From: CAZNPL01 sp964574815
Lineage (GTDB): Bacteria; Planctomycetota; Phycisphaerae; UBA1845
Assembly: GCA_964574815.1 (NCBI GenBank)
Contig: CAZNPL010000009.1
Location: 93,071-157,070 of the forward strand
Direction: 5' to 3'
Length of the DNA stretch: 64,000 nt
This document shows, one piece after another, positions 44,923 through 53,975 of the stretch. The position numbers and the translations under genes are program-made. The notes below the pieces were generated by a model that had not been told where the DNA came from, searched no databases, and was given only the letters and a program-made list of their open reading frames with translations. Each line of letters opens with the position of its first letter. Position 1 is the stretch's first letter.

Positions 44923-45380
44923 GGCAGGGAGCTCCTCGATTCGTCTTTTTCGTCGTTGACTTCGCGCGCCTCCACGTCGATGAAGTCGTCTTCGGTCGAA
45001 ACATCGTAATGGATGGTCGTGATTCGGGAACGGAAATAATCGGCGGCCTTGCGTTTGAAGACGGCGCGGATCGGCGGGATCAGCAGGGCGAGTCCGATGC
45101 AGTCGGTGATGATTCCGGGTGTGAGCAGCACGAGGCCGGCGGCGAAGATCAGCACGGCATCGACCATGGCGGAGGTGGGCATTTTGCCTTCGGCCATCTC
45201 GGACTGGATTCTCATCCATGCAGCGAGGCCTTGATGCCGGGCCAGGGTCGCCCCGACGACGCCGGTGCCGATGACGAGCAGGAAGGTGGGTCCCCAATTA
45301 ATGGCATGCGCAACGCGGATGAGGAGCCAGATCTCGACCAGGGGGGTCGCGACCAGGAGGAAAACGAGGATCAAAAACAC
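44919..45380 (-). CDS. fxsA: FxsA-like membrane protein
   Basis: 153 residues from a GTG at 45380. The N-terminus VFLILVFLLVATPLVEIWLLIRVA and the later VVGATLARHQGLAAWMRIQ and TPGIITDCIGLALLIPP motifs match FxsA, an inner-membrane protein first known for affecting phage F exclusion. Three or four helices are seen, then a charged cytoplasmic tail with EDDFIDVEARE. It ends overlapping DUF423 and starts 38 bp after accD, so the three probably form an operon. Confidence 0.88.
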   Translation of the reverse strand: MFLILVFLLVATPLVEIWLLIRVAHAINWGPTFLLVIGTGVVGATLARHQGLAAWMRIQSEMAEGKMPTSAMVDAVLIFAAGLVLLTPGIITDCIGLALLIPPIRAVFKRKAADYFRSRITTIHYDVSTEDDFIDVEAREVNDEKDESRSSLP

Positions 45381-45418
45381 GGGGCAGGCCTTGGGCGGCT
45401 GAGGCGCTCGCGGAGGCG

Positions 45419-46222
45419 TCACTTGCCGCAGTAGTCGATGATGCGGGCGATTTCCCGGCGAAGGTCCTGGCGTTTGACGATGCGATCGACGAAGCCGTGT
45501 TCGAGCATGAACTCGGCGGTCTGGAAGCCCTCGGGGAGCTCGGTGCGGATCGTGTTGCGGATCACGCGCGGGCCGGCGAAGCCCATCATGGCGCCGGGCT
45601 CGGCCATGATGACGTCGCCGAGCATCGCGAAGCTCGCGGCCACGCCGGCGGTGGTCGGGTCGGTGGCAATCACGATGTAGAGGCCACCGGCTTCGTCGAA
45701 CTTGCCGATCGCCGCGGCGGTCTTGGCCATCTGCATGAGCGAAACCATGCCCTCCTGCATGCGGGCGCCGCCGGAGGCGGTCACGACGATCAATGGGAGG
45801 TCGTTCTCGAGGGCCTGCTCGACGGCGCGGGTGATCTTCTCGCCGACGACCGCGCCCATTGAGGCCATGATGAAATCGGGGTTCATGACGGCAAGGATGA
45901 CGGACCTTCCGCGGATGTACGCCCGCCCGACAACCACAGCGTCCTTTTCTCCGGTGGCCTCCTGGATCTGACGGAGACGTTCCGTGTAGGGCATGCGGTC
46001 CTTGAACTTGAGTGGGTCGGTGGGCGCAAGGTCGGCGTAGAGTTCTTCGAAGGAGCCGGGATCCACGAGTTGCTCGATTCGGGTGCGGGCGTTGACGCGG
46101 CGGTGGTGGCCACACTCCGGGCAGCAGTGCTTGTTTTCCTCGACTTCCTTTTGGTACACCATGTGGCCGCAGGCCTGGCAACTGTCCCAGACGCCTGCGG
46201 GCACTTCTCGTCTTTCGGGCAT
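45419..46222 (-). CDS. accD: Acetyl-CoA carboxylase carboxyltransferase, beta subunit
   Basis: 267 residues from an ATG at 46222 with AAAGGA upstream. The N-terminal zinc ribbon CQACGH...CCPECGH is complete. The crotonase-like core has KFKDRMPYTERLRQIQ, IMASMGAVVGEKITRAVEQAL, PLIVVTASGGARMQEGMVSLMQ and PTTAGVAASFAMLGDVI. It moves the carboxyl group from carboxybiotin to acetyl-CoA in fatty acid synthesis. accA is not in the window. rpe lies 37 bp upstream on the same strand. Confidence 0.96.
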   Translation of the reverse strand: MPERREVPAGVWDSCQACGHMVYQKEVEENKHCCPECGHHRRVNARTRIEQLVDPGSFEELYADLAPTDPLKFKDRMPYTERLRQIQEATGEKDAVVVGRAYIRGRSVILAVMNPDFIMASMGAVVGEKITRAVEQALENDLPLIVVTASGGARMQEGMVSLMQMAKTAAAIGKFDEAGGLYIVIATDPTTAGVAASFAMLGDVIMAEPGAMMGFAGPRVIRNTIRTELPEGFQTAEFMLEHGFVDRIVKRQDLRREIARIIDYCGK

Positions 46223-46259
46223 GGTTGATTCCTTTCCGGCCGTCGGGGCGGATGTCGAT

Positions 46260-46955
46260 CTATGGGCGCCATGCGGCTTCGGCCAGGGCTCGGAGTTCGT
46301 TCATTGCGGCAACCGGGTCGGGTCTTCCGAAGATGGCCGATCCGGCCACAAGGGTATCGGCGCCGGCCGCGACGCACGTTGGAATCGTATTGGCGTCGAT
46401 GCCGCCGTCAATCTCCAGTCTCTGGTGCGGGTCAAGGAGAACCTTGAGGCGCTCAACCTTGGGCACGACGTCGTGGATGAAGGCCTGGCCGCCGAAGCCC
46501 GGCCAAACGCTCATGACCAGCACCATGTCGATGCGGGGGAGGATCGACTCAATGGCCCTTACGGGCGTGGTGGGGTTGAGGCTGACGCCGACGGAGGCGC
46601 CGAGGCCCCGGAGGTGGTCGATCATGCGTTCGGGCTGGTCGGTCACTTCGCTGTGGAAGGTGATGTGGTCGCAGCCGGCTTTGACGAACGCGTCGGCGTA
46701 GCGGTCTGGTTCGACGATCATCAGGTGGGCGTCGAAGAAGAGGTTGGTGTGGGGTCTGAGGTTGGCGACGAGTCCGGGTCCGAACGTGATGTTGGGAACG
46801 AAGTGGCCGTCCATAACATCGAGGTGCAGCAGGTCAGCGCCGCCCTGTTCGATCAGTGCAACCTGATCACGGAGAATCGAGAAGTCTGCGGCGAGCAGGG
46901 AAGGCGCGATGCGGATGACCGGAGCGGTGAGTTTGAAATCGGGTTTTGGTGTCAC
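46260..46955 (-). CDS. rpe: Ribulose-phosphate 3-epimerase
   Basis: 231 residues from a GTG at 46955. The (beta-alpha)8 signature motifs are IAPSLLAADF, LHLDVMDGHFVPNITFG (metal-binding His and Asp), AHLMI, MSVWPGFGGQAF and LEIDGGI. It interconverts ribulose-5-phosphate and xylulose-5-phosphate in the pentose phosphate pathway. It is upstream of accD on the same strand and downstream of pgk, with gaps of 37 and 152 bp. Confidence 0.96.
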   Translation of the reverse strand: MTPKPDFKLTAPVIRIAPSLLAADFSILRDQVALIEQGGADLLHLDVMDGHFVPNITFGPGLVANLRPHTNLFFDAHLMIVEPDRYADAFVKAGCDHITFHSEVTDQPERMIDHLRGLGASVGVSLNPTTPVRAIESILPRIDMVLVMSVWPGFGGQAFIHDVVPKVERLKVLLDPHQRLEIDGGIDANTIPTCVAAGADTLVAGSAIFGRPDPVAAMNELRALAEAAWRP

Positions 46956-47107
46956 GATGTCGTCTCAGTGCCCTTGCATGAGGCTTTATCAAACGACGGG
47001 AAAACGGCCGCCAGCGGCCTTGACGTCTTTCCGGTTCGCTTCGGCCCCCCGATCCTACCAAACCATGTCGGGGGCGTGGACTGCGACACCGCCAGCGGCA
47101 TGGAAAT

Positions 47108-48343
47108 TCATGCGTCGTCCAGGACATCGATAGCCGCGAAGGATCGGCCTTCGAGAAACTCGAGCGAGGCTCCTCCGCCGGTGGACACGTGACTGACCTT
47201 GTCGGACAGGCCGGCGGCCTCGATTGCCGCGGCGCTGTCGCCCCCGCCGATGACGGTGACGGCTCCGCGGCCGGTGGCCTCTGCGAGGGTCTTGGCGATG
47301 GCGTTGGTGCCGGCGTCAAACGGCGGCGTCTCGAAGACGCCCATCGGGCCGTTCCAGACGATCGTGTTGGCCTCGAGAAGCACTTTGTTGTAGGCGGCGA
47401 TTGTCTTGGGGCCGATGTCGAGGCCCATCATGCCATCGGGGATGGCATCTTCGCAAACCTTCGTCTCGGCGTCGGGTTCGATTTCGGCGGCGGCGACGGC
47501 ATCCAGCGGGAGTCGCAGTTTGTCGCCGGCCTGCTCCCGCAGGTTGCGTGCGGTTTCGAAGCGGTCGGGCTCGACGCGGCTCTTGCCGACGGATCGGCCT
47601 TCGGCGGCCGCGAAGGTGTAGGCCATCGCGCCGCCGATCAGCACGGTGTCGCATTTGTTCAGCAGGTTCTCGATGGCGCCGACCTTGTCGGAGACTTTTG
47701 CGCCGCCGAGAACAACGACGAAGGGGCGCTTGGGGTCGCTGACGGCTTTCCCGAGGAATTCCAGCTCTTTGGCGACGAGGTAGCCAATGACGCGCGGCTT
47801 GCCTTCCATTTTCTGAGGGACGGTCAGCATGCTTGCGTTGTCACGGTGGCAGGTGCCGAAAGCGTCGTTGACGTAGACGTCGCCGAGGGCGGCCAGCGCC
47901 GCAGCGAATTCGTCCTTGTCAGAGCGGAGTTGCGGATCTTCGGCCGCTTTCTTGTCCTTGATGGTCTCGGCCGGATGGAAGCGAAGGTTCTCCAAGAGAC
48001 AGCAGCCGCCTTCGGGCAGTTGATCGACGGCCTGGCGGACTGAGTCGCCGATGGTCTCGTCGAGAAAGGTCACTTCCTTACCGAGTAGTTCGGAGAGGCG
48101 GCGGGCCACGGGTCGTAGCGTGAACGCCTTGTCTTTTTCCGGGTCGCCCGTCGGGCGTCCAAGGTGGCTCATGAGAATGAGGCGTCCCCCGTCGCCTAAG
48201 AGCTTCTTGACGGCGGGGAGTGCGGCGCGGATTCGGCGGTCATCGGTAACGGCGCCTTGTTTGTCGAGCGGGACGTTCAAGTCGAGGCGAACGAGTACAG
48301 GCTTTCCGTGGACGTTGATGCCGTCAATCGTTTTCTTTGCCAT
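47108..48343 (-). CDS. pgk: Phosphoglycerate kinase
   Basis: 411 residues from an ATG at 48343. Signature motifs are RLDLNVPLD, LMSHLGRPTGDP, LLENLRFHPAE, VVLGGAKVSDKVGAIENLL, GNGPMGVFE-type WNGPMGVFETPPF and GGGDSAAAIEAAG. It makes ATP from 1,3-bisphosphoglycerate in glycolysis. The enzyme is of ordinary length and looks intact. The 265-bp gap upstream to coaD is divergent. Confidence 0.97.
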   Translation of the reverse strand: MAKKTIDGINVHGKPVLVRLDLNVPLDKQGAVTDDRRIRAALPAVKKLLGDGGRLILMSHLGRPTGDPEKDKAFTLRPVARRLSELLGKEVTFLDETIGDSVRQAVDQLPEGGCCLLENLRFHPAETIKDKKAAEDPQLRSDKDEFAAALAALGDVYVNDAFGTCHRDNASMLTVPQKMEGKPRVIGYLVAKELEFLGKAVSDPKRPFVVVLGGAKVSDKVGAIENLLNKCDTVLIGGAMAYTFAAAEGRSVGKSRVEPDRFETARNLREQAGDKLRLPLDAVAAAEIEPDAETKVCEDAIPDGMMGLDIGPKTIAAYNKVLLEANTIVWNGPMGVFETPPFDAGTNAIAKTLAEATGRGAVTVIGGGDSAAAIEAAGLSDKVSHVSTGGGASLEFLEGRSFAAIDVLDDA

Positions 48344-48608
48344 TTCTGGATCCGTATCAAGCAGTGTTGCCCGGTTGCCGGCATGCTATTTGGGCTTTGG
48401 GGATTTCGCAAGCGTGGGCGTGGCACTCGGCCTGTCGGGAGTACAAAGGCGACAAGACGGGCCTGTCCCCCACCCCTTGCTTCGCAAAGGATGGGGCACA
48501 CCAAGCGGGCACACTCGCCGCCGGCGGCATCGATCAAAAGGCGCTTTCCGAAAGGGCTTAACACTTGCCGGTGGGGGGCTTACAATTCTGCAAGCGGAGT
48601 CATTTGCC

Positions 48609-49121
48609 ATGCCGAAAGCCGGGAAGAAAACGATCGCGGTGTTTCCGGGCACGTTCGATCCGATCACGAACGGGCATCTGGACCTGATTCGCCGGGCGTC
48701 CCGGCTGTTTCCCTGTGTCATCGTGGGCGTCGGGAACAACCCCGAGAAGTCCGAGATGTTCAGCAGTGAGGAGCGGGTGGGGATGATCCGCGACGCCGTG
48801 GGCGAGATCGAGAACGTGACGGTCAAGGCTTACACCGGCTTAACCATGGAGTTCGTCCGGGAAGTCGGCGGAACGGTGATCCTGCGCGGCATTCGGGACA
48901 GCATCGACCTGCGGGACGAGATGCAGTTTGCCAATGCGAATCTGATGGTCGGGGATGTCGAAACGGTGTTTCTGGTGGCGACCGATCAGACGGCGCTGAC
49001 CTCCAGCACGCTGATCAAGCAGATCGTCGCGTTGGGCGGAGACCATATCGACAGCCTGTTCAGCCTGGTTCCGCGCCCGGTGCTGGAGCGGTTGCAGGCC
49101 AAGCTGCGCTTGGGGCACTGA
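48609..49121 (+). CDS. coaD: Pantetheine-phosphate adenylyltransferase
   Basis: 170 residues from an ATG at 48609 with GGAG nine bases upstream. The nucleotidyltransferase motif GTFDPITNGHLDLIRRAS and the C-terminal SSTLIKQIVALGGD are present, along with LRGIRDSIDLRDEMQFANANL. It adenylates 4'-phosphopantetheine in CoA biosynthesis. It is divergent from pgk and 138 bp upstream of tatA. Confidence 0.96.
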   Translation: MPKAGKKTIAVFPGTFDPITNGHLDLIRRASRLFPCVIVGVGNNPEKSEMFSSEERVGMIRDAVGEIENVTVKAYTGLTMEFVREVGGTVILRGIRDSIDLRDEMQFANANLMVGDVETVFLVATDQTALTSSTLIKQIVALGGDHIDSLFSLVPRPVLERLQAKLRLGH

Positions 49122-49259
49122 GAGGGGCCCGCCGGCCGGATACGGGGAGCTTTGACCCAATTCGGCTGGAAAGATAGGATCAGTTGGGCCGACATATCAG
49201 CCGGCAGCGAGCGGGGCACGCGAGGATGACCGGCCCGGGGCCAAGACGTCGGAGGCAAG

Positions 49260-49553
49260 ATGATGACGAATGCAACTTTGGCTTTTGGTTTTCCGGGCGG
49301 GTGGGAGTGGATCATCGTTGCGCTGATCGCACTGTTGATCTTCGGTGGCCGGTTGCCCAGTGTGGCGCGCTCCGTGGGCAAGAGCATCGTGGAGTTTCGC
49401 AAGGGCCTTCACGACATGAAAAACGAAATTGAGGGGGATGAGGATCGAGACCGACGCCGGCTTCCTGAAGAAGAGAACGAGAGAAAAGCGATCGGTTCCG
49501 AGCAGCACGCACCCACCCAGGCGGATCAGTCAGGCACTCCCAACGACCGGTGA
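49260..49553 (+). CDS. tatA: Twin-arginine translocase TatA/E-family protein
   Basis: 97 residues from an ATG at 49260 (or 49263) after GGAGG. A hydrophobic helix (WIIVALIALLIFGGRLP) is followed by the amphipathic helix with LPSVARSVGKSIVEFRKGLHD, then a long charged tail. This is the standard TatA plan. It supports export of folded proteins, which fits with the many exported proteins in the window. tatC is not adjacent. Confidence 0.92.
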   Translation: MMTNATLAFGFPGGWEWIIVALIALLIFGGRLPSVARSVGKSIVEFRKGLHDMKNEIEGDEDRDRRRLPEEENERKAIGSEQHAPTQADQSGTPNDR

Positions 49554-49740
49554 TCGCGGGCCGAGCCCGTTGGGACCCGACCGAATATCCAGTTGAAGGC
49601 GGCGAAGCACTGGCGGACAAGCCGCCGGTGGCACCCGGAGCCACCAGTGGCAGTCACCAAGGGGGCTACGGTCAAATCAAGGGTTCCGGTAGCCGGATTG
49701 ATCGGGAGGTTCAGGATACGGTCCAACGCCACTTTTCCGC

Positions 49741-50295
49741 TCAGTCCTGAGCATCGAGCATCTCGAACGACTTGTCGAAGGCTTCCTCGAAGTCGTAGAC
49801 GTCCTTGAAGTGATCGATCGTGTCGTGCGCTTCCTTCTGCATCAGGTTGTGCTTGACCAGCGTGAAAACGATGTTCCCGAAATCATCGGTTCGGGTGATG
49901 TTCCATCGGCGAAGCACCAGTCTGGCGAGTCCGCCCCAGCGGCGCATGGCGAACTCGCGCAACGCCCAGCAGAGGTCTTCGCCTGAGACGTTGCGGTTGA
50001 GCTTGTCGAGTCCCCCGGCCTCTTCGATGGCCGCGGCCAGGGCCGGGTCGAGCTCACCGGCGGCGTGGCGTTCGGCGATCTCTTCAAAATCGATTTCCTC
50101 GGCGGCCATGTATTGCACGAGCAACTGCTGGGCGGTCGTGAGGGGCCCGTGAACCGAGTTGGCCGCGTATTCGAGTCCTTCGCGCACGAAGAGGTACGCC
50201 TCTTCGGGATAGCGGCCATCGGATTTTGCGATTTCTCGCAACGATCTCGGGGACTCTTCGGATTGATCGCTCAATGTCTGTTCACCCTCTCGCAC
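49741..50295 (-). CDS. Minf_1886-family protein
   Basis: 184 residues from a GTG at 50295; a TTG at 50274 after AGAGG is an alternative start. The motifs DGRYPEEAYLFVREGLEYA, VSGEDLCWALREFAMRRWGGLARLVLRRWNI, TDDFGNIVFTLV and DVYDFEEAFDK are those of a small family found in planctomycetes and Verrucomicrobia. No function is known. It lies 33 bp after the ricT-like gene, so the two may be co-transcribed. Confidence 0.88.
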   Translation of the reverse strand: MREGEQTLSDQSEESPRSLREIAKSDGRYPEEAYLFVREGLEYAANSVHGPLTTAQQLLVQYMAAEEIDFEEIAERHAAGELDPALAAAIEEAGGLDKLNRNVSGEDLCWALREFAMRRWGGLARLVLRRWNITRTDDFGNIVFTLVKHNLMQKEAHDTIDHFKDVYDFEEAFDKSFEMLDAQD

Positions 50296-50328
50296 CGTGG
50301 TCGGCGCTTTCTTCAGACATGGGCACGC

Positions 50329-51606
50329 TTACGATCGACCGGAGGAGGGGGGACGGTTTCCTCCGCCATCGCCGGGCCGCCGCCGACGCCGGCGTCCCCT
50401 GCGCCGTCGTTGAGGTTTTCGCGTGGGTGGTTCGGCCTCGCCACTCGGGCCGGGCTGACGTTCATCCTGCTGAGCGGGCTTGTCGTCGGGGGTCGCATTT
50501 TGATCCGATCGCTGGCCCGATCTCGGCCGCCTTCGTGAAGAACGGCGCGATTCCGTCTGTGATCGGCGCGCTTCGGCTCGGTCGGTCTGGCTCACCGGCG
50601 TCTCGGCAGCACGCTCGGTATCGGTCGGAAAGGACTTCAGACCGCGTTTGACCACATCTTCGATCGCCACGGCGACCGGCGTGGTCTGTCCGACGGGCAT
50701 GATCTGAATCAGTTGGGTGAGTACTTGCCGGTTGACCACCGTGCCGAATCCGTGGGCCGTCTCGACCTTCTCGCCGACCTTGGGCAGTTTCTTGTCGAGT
50801 GACTCGTAGGATTCGTGCTCGTACCGCAGGCAGCATTTGAGACGACCACAGCGGCCGGAGACCTTGGTCGGATCGAGTGTGGAGCGCTGCAGCTTGGCCA
50901 TCCGCATGGTCACCGGCTTGAGTGTTTTGAGGAAAGCCTTGCAGCAGACCTGACGCCCGCAGGTTTCATAATCAGCGACGAGTCGGGCCTCATCTCGAGC
51001 GCCGACCTGGTGCATCTTGACGCGCGTCTGGTACTCCTGGGAGAGATCCTTGACGAGGGCGCGGAAGTCGACACGGCCGTCGGCCATGAAGTAGAAGATC
51101 ATCCGGTCGCCGCCCAGAAGGTACTCACACTCGACGACCTTCATGCCCAGTTTGAGGCTGTCGGCGCGGCTCTGGGCGAACCGCTTCATCTGAGCGGTTC
51201 GGGCTCGCAGGCGGGCCTCCTCGCGGAGGTCGTCCACGGTGGCTTCGCGAAGGACTCGACCGCTCTGCAGTTCGTAGGTGTCCGCCCCACTGGCCTCGAT
51301 GTAGGACTTGAGGCGATCGCGCGAGACGTGCTTGTCGCAGCCGGTGCAACTGAGCGATACGAGCTCGCCCATTTCGATGCCGCGGCCGGTCTGGACGACC
51401 ACGCGTGCGCCGCAGGTGAATTTCATGCCGTCGGCGTAGGTGAACTCGCCGACATGCTTCATGTAGCCAAAGCGCACCGCGGTGGTGTTGTACACCTTCT
51501 CGAGCCCGTTGCCGCAGCGCGACTTTCCGCCGCCGTTGGCCTCACACGAGCCACAGCCTCCGCCCGAATCGGTCGGTTGATCCGTGTAGACTCTCAAGGA
51601 CACCAT
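50329..51606 (-). CDS. ricT: PSP1-domain (RicT/YaaT-like) protein with basic C-terminal tail
   Basis: 425 residues from an ATG at 51606. The N-terminus has a cysteine-rich stretch (CGSCEANGGGKSRCGNG) and then the PSP1 core: VRFGYMKHVGEFTY, VVVQTGRGIEMGELV, KVVECEYLLGGDRMIFYFMADG, CGRQVCCKAFL and CGRLKCCLRYEHESY. RicT is part of the Y-complex that controls RNA processing in Firmicutes and may bind Fe-S clusters. From about 345 on the protein is a low-complexity Arg-rich, Pro-rich tail ending with repeated RRRRGRRRRRR, not present in typical RicT. This tail could bind RNA. Confidence 0.88.
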   Translation of the reverse strand: MVSLRVYTDQPTDSGGGCGSCEANGGGKSRCGNGLEKVYNTTAVRFGYMKHVGEFTYADGMKFTCGARVVVQTGRGIEMGELVSLSCTGCDKHVSRDRLKSYIEASGADTYELQSGRVLREATVDDLREEARLRARTAQMKRFAQSRADSLKLGMKVVECEYLLGGDRMIFYFMADGRVDFRALVKDLSQEYQTRVKMHQVGARDEARLVADYETCGRQVCCKAFLKTLKPVTMRMAKLQRSTLDPTKVSGRCGRLKCCLRYEHESYESLDKKLPKVGEKVETAHGFGTVVNRQVLTQLIQIMPVGQTTPVAVAIEDVVKRGLKSFPTDTERAAETPVSQTDRAEARRSQTESRRSSRRRPRSGQRSDQNATPDDKPAQQDERQPGPSGEAEPPTRKPQRRRRGRRRRRRPGDGGGNRPPSSGRS

Positions 51607-51695
51607 GCGAATGTGTACTCAACGTGACGCGGCCACTGCCGCGCATCAGGCGCCGGCGACGGACGCACTGTCCGGGCGTGGCCAGCGCCGGGAAG

Positions 51696-52034
51696 TCAGG
51701 CTGAAGCGGCGACCCCGTTCAGTGCGGCGGCCAACTCCTGCTTGCTCCGCAGGCCGACGAACTTCTCCTTCACCTCCCCACCGTCGAAGAGAATCAGTGT
51801 GGGGATGGCGCTTACGGAGTAGCGCATGGCAACTTCGCCGTTTGAATCGGTGTCGAGCTTTCCGACTTTCACCCTGCCTTTAAATTCCGTGGCCAACTCG
51901 TCGATGACGGGTCCCATCGCTTTGCAGGGTCCGCACCATTCGGCCCAGAAGTCAACCAGCACGGGTATATCGGACTTCAGGGCGTCGTTCTCGAAGTTTG
52001 CCTCGGTGAACTCAATCGTATCGGGTCCGGCCAT
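51696..52034 (-). CDS. trxA: Thioredoxin
   Basis: 112 residues from an ATG at 52034. The fold and active site WCGPC (in VLVDFWAEWCGPCKAM) are classical, with the cis-Pro in SAIPTLILF. It is a disulfide reductase that receives electrons from TrxB (56669-57703). It precedes the lipid acyltransferase gene by 69 bp on the same strand. Confidence 0.96.
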   Translation of the reverse strand: MAGPDTIEFTEANFENDALKSDIPVLVDFWAEWCGPCKAMGPVIDELATEFKGRVKVGKLDTDSNGEVAMRYSVSAIPTLILFDGGEVKEKFVGLRSKQELAAALNGVAASA

Positions 52035-52103
52035 GACTGCTCCTCAGGTTGCTGGGGATCAACAAAACATTCGGAGGGAGTTTAGGTAGGGTCTCGTGCT
52101 GCG

Positions 52104-53042
52104 TCAACTTGGAGCGGCGGATATTGCCGGGCGTGAGCGGGAGCGCGGAGCGGTCTTCCAGCGTCTGTGAATCCAGAGGTATTGCTCGGGGTGCTCGCGT
52201 GCCGCGGCTTCGATGGCGGCGGAGTATTCCTGGGTGATCCAGTGAAGCGGGTCGGGGCGATCCTTCCATTCTTCGGGCCGGATGATGCGCTGGACGCCGA
52301 CTTCGTAGCGAAAACAAGAGCCGAGGCGGCGCGCGAAACCGATGACGATCGGCACGTCGCAGGCCATCGCCAGCAGACCGATGGACTTGTAGGTGGAGGC
52401 GGGGCGGCGGAAGAAATTGACGAAGATTCCCTTTCGTCCGGCGTCCTGATCCGCGACGAATCCGAGGGCACCTCCGCGCCGGAGGATGTTCTCCGCATCG
52501 GTCGTTACGCCGAATTTGTCGAGCAGACGCAGGCCCCGGCGGGTGCGGGTGCGGACGACGTAGTCGTTCAGGAAGGCATTGTCGAGGGGGCGCATCACGG
52601 CCGTCACGTCAAAGCCGATGGCAGCCAGCATGTAGGCGGTCAACTCGAAGTTTCCGTAGTGTCCCGTCAGGAGGATGGCTCCGCGCTTGTCCAGAAGGAT
52701 GCGGAACAATTCCCGCAAGTCGCGGAGGATGATGTACTGCGGCCAGGACCACTCACTGAGACAATCGAAGCCGGTCAGGAATTCGACGGCGTACATGGTC
52801 CAGTGCTCGAAGCAGCGGCGGCTGATCTCGTTGAGGCGTTTGTCGGGCAGTTGGCCGGCGTAGGCGGCTTGCAGGTGGTCGCGTGCGAGCTGGCGGTGGC
52901 GGCGGTCGAGGCGCCACCAGATGCGGCCGACCAGGCGTGCCGTCTGGAGGTTGAGCTCGAGAGGGAACATGCGCAGGGCGAACATCACCGTTCGAAGGGC
53001 GATGTATTGGACGCGGGCACTCAGATCGGTGCGGTTCCTCAT
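52104..53042 (-). CDS. LpxL-type lysophospholipid/lipid A acyltransferase
   Basis: 312 residues from an ATG at 53042. The HX4E motif is in LLTGHYGNFELTAY and the later GALGFVADQDAGRKGIFVNFF and WIHRRWKTAP motifs match the LpxL/HtrB family. The enzyme adds a fatty acid to a lipid acceptor at the inner membrane. Planctomycetes make lipid A in many cases, so lipid A or a related glycolipid is likely. The C-terminus ends in a short basic tail. Confidence 0.9.
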   Translation of the reverse strand: MRNRTDLSARVQYIALRTVMFALRMFPLELNLQTARLVGRIWWRLDRRHRQLARDHLQAAYAGQLPDKRLNEISRRCFEHWTMYAVEFLTGFDCLSEWSWPQYIILRDLRELFRILLDKRGAILLTGHYGNFELTAYMLAAIGFDVTAVMRPLDNAFLNDYVVRTRTRRGLRLLDKFGVTTDAENILRRGGALGFVADQDAGRKGIFVNFFRRPASTYKSIGLLAMACDVPIVIGFARRLGSCFRYEVGVQRIIRPEEWKDRPDPLHWITQEYSAAIEAAAREHPEQYLWIHRRWKTAPRSRSRPAISAAPS

Positions 53043-53180
53043 GAAGCCGGGATTCTAGTGATTCGCCAGGATGTGTTCCAAGTCTGCCCGTGAAGGGTTT
53101 CTACGGCGGCGGAGGGTGGCGCGGGGGGACTGACGCTCCCGTACGCCCGACAAAAGGTGCAATCACGGTCGTTCCCGGCC

Positions 53181-53372
53181 TCAGCGGTCCAGACAGACCA
53201 TGGCGGCCAGGAGAATGTGACGCAATTGCTCGGTCGTCAGGGAGTCCAGGAAGTCCGGCGTGAAGTCGAGCCGCGTCCGTGACTTGAAGCCCAGGATCCG
53301 CGGCTTCAGCTCTTCGCGGGACATTGAGGCCAGTTCTCTGGCCAACTGATCCACGTTAGCGCACGGCGACAT
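53181..53372 (-). CDS. Small hypothetical protein
   Basis: 63 residues from an ATG at 53372 with GGAG nine bases upstream; a longer form from 53429 is possible but lacks a ribosome site. Sequence MSPCANVDQLARELASMSREELKPRIL then FTPDFLDSLTTEQLRHILLAAMV. Helical, with no known family. It overlaps no strong gene and lies in front of a longer unknown gene on the same strand. Confidence 0.6.
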   Translation of the reverse strand: MSPCANVDQLARELASMSREELKPRILGFKSRTRLDFTPDFLDSLTTEQLRHILLAAMVCLDR

Positions 53373-53419
53373 TTCTAACCACTCCCATTCTCGACGGCCC
53401 CAACGTTTACCCGTGTGGT

Positions 53420-53866
53420 TTACGTCCATTGGTCGAGGATGGTCCCCACGCTGAATTCTATCCCCCTGGAACCGAGGGAATCCACCTTTGCACAGCGTTC
53501 CTCATCGGTCCGATCGGAGGGCCAGTATCGATCGACCGGTTCGGGCGCGGGTATTTCAATCGGGCGACGCTCGGCCTGGATGTCGTCCGTCCGGACTTGA
53601 TAGACTGTGCAGGGGCACGTGAGAAAGCGGGTCCGCCGCCGCAGCCTCTCGGCCAATAACGACTGAGCAATTCCCAGTCTGAGAATATGCGGCGTGCGCC
53701 AGAGGAGCACTTGCCTGTATGCGAGCAAGCTTCCCGGTCCGAACGGACGAATCGGGTGAATCACTGCTTCTTTCCCCTCCCCGCGGACCGGCGAGCCGCG
53801 TGTTGCCAAGGCAGCGGCTCGCTCCTGTAGGAATCGAAGGTCCCCGGTTTCGGGCGATTTTATCAC
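53420..53866 (-). CDS. Hypothetical protein
   Basis: 148 residues from a GTG at 53866. It has several aromatic and basic residues (LLWRTPHILRLG, RLRRRTRFLTCPC) and no recognised domain, signal peptide or membrane helix. The frame is open over its full length and codon use looks ordinary for the region, but no conserved motif supports it. It is 47 bp upstream of the small gene at 53181-53372. May be a spurious reading frame. Confidence 0.4.
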   Translation of the reverse strand: MIKSPETGDLRFLQERAAALATRGSPVRGEGKEAVIHPIRPFGPGSLLAYRQVLLWRTPHILRLGIAQSLLAERLRRRTRFLTCPCTVYQVRTDDIQAERRPIEIPAPEPVDRYWPSDRTDEERCAKVDSLGSRGIEFSVGTILDQWT

Positions 53867-53975
53867 AAGGCGTTTGAAGTTCTAAGCTTTTTCTGGTCGG
53901 AAGCTTGTCGGGAAAACGGCGTCTGTTGAATGATCAGGTGACATACCTGGGACGACGGGCGGCGCTGCAGTTAGA

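Noticed and set aside
44919..46181. 420-residue extension of fxsA into accD
   Set aside because: The upstream part runs out of frame through accD; the FxsA motif begins at the GTG at 45380.
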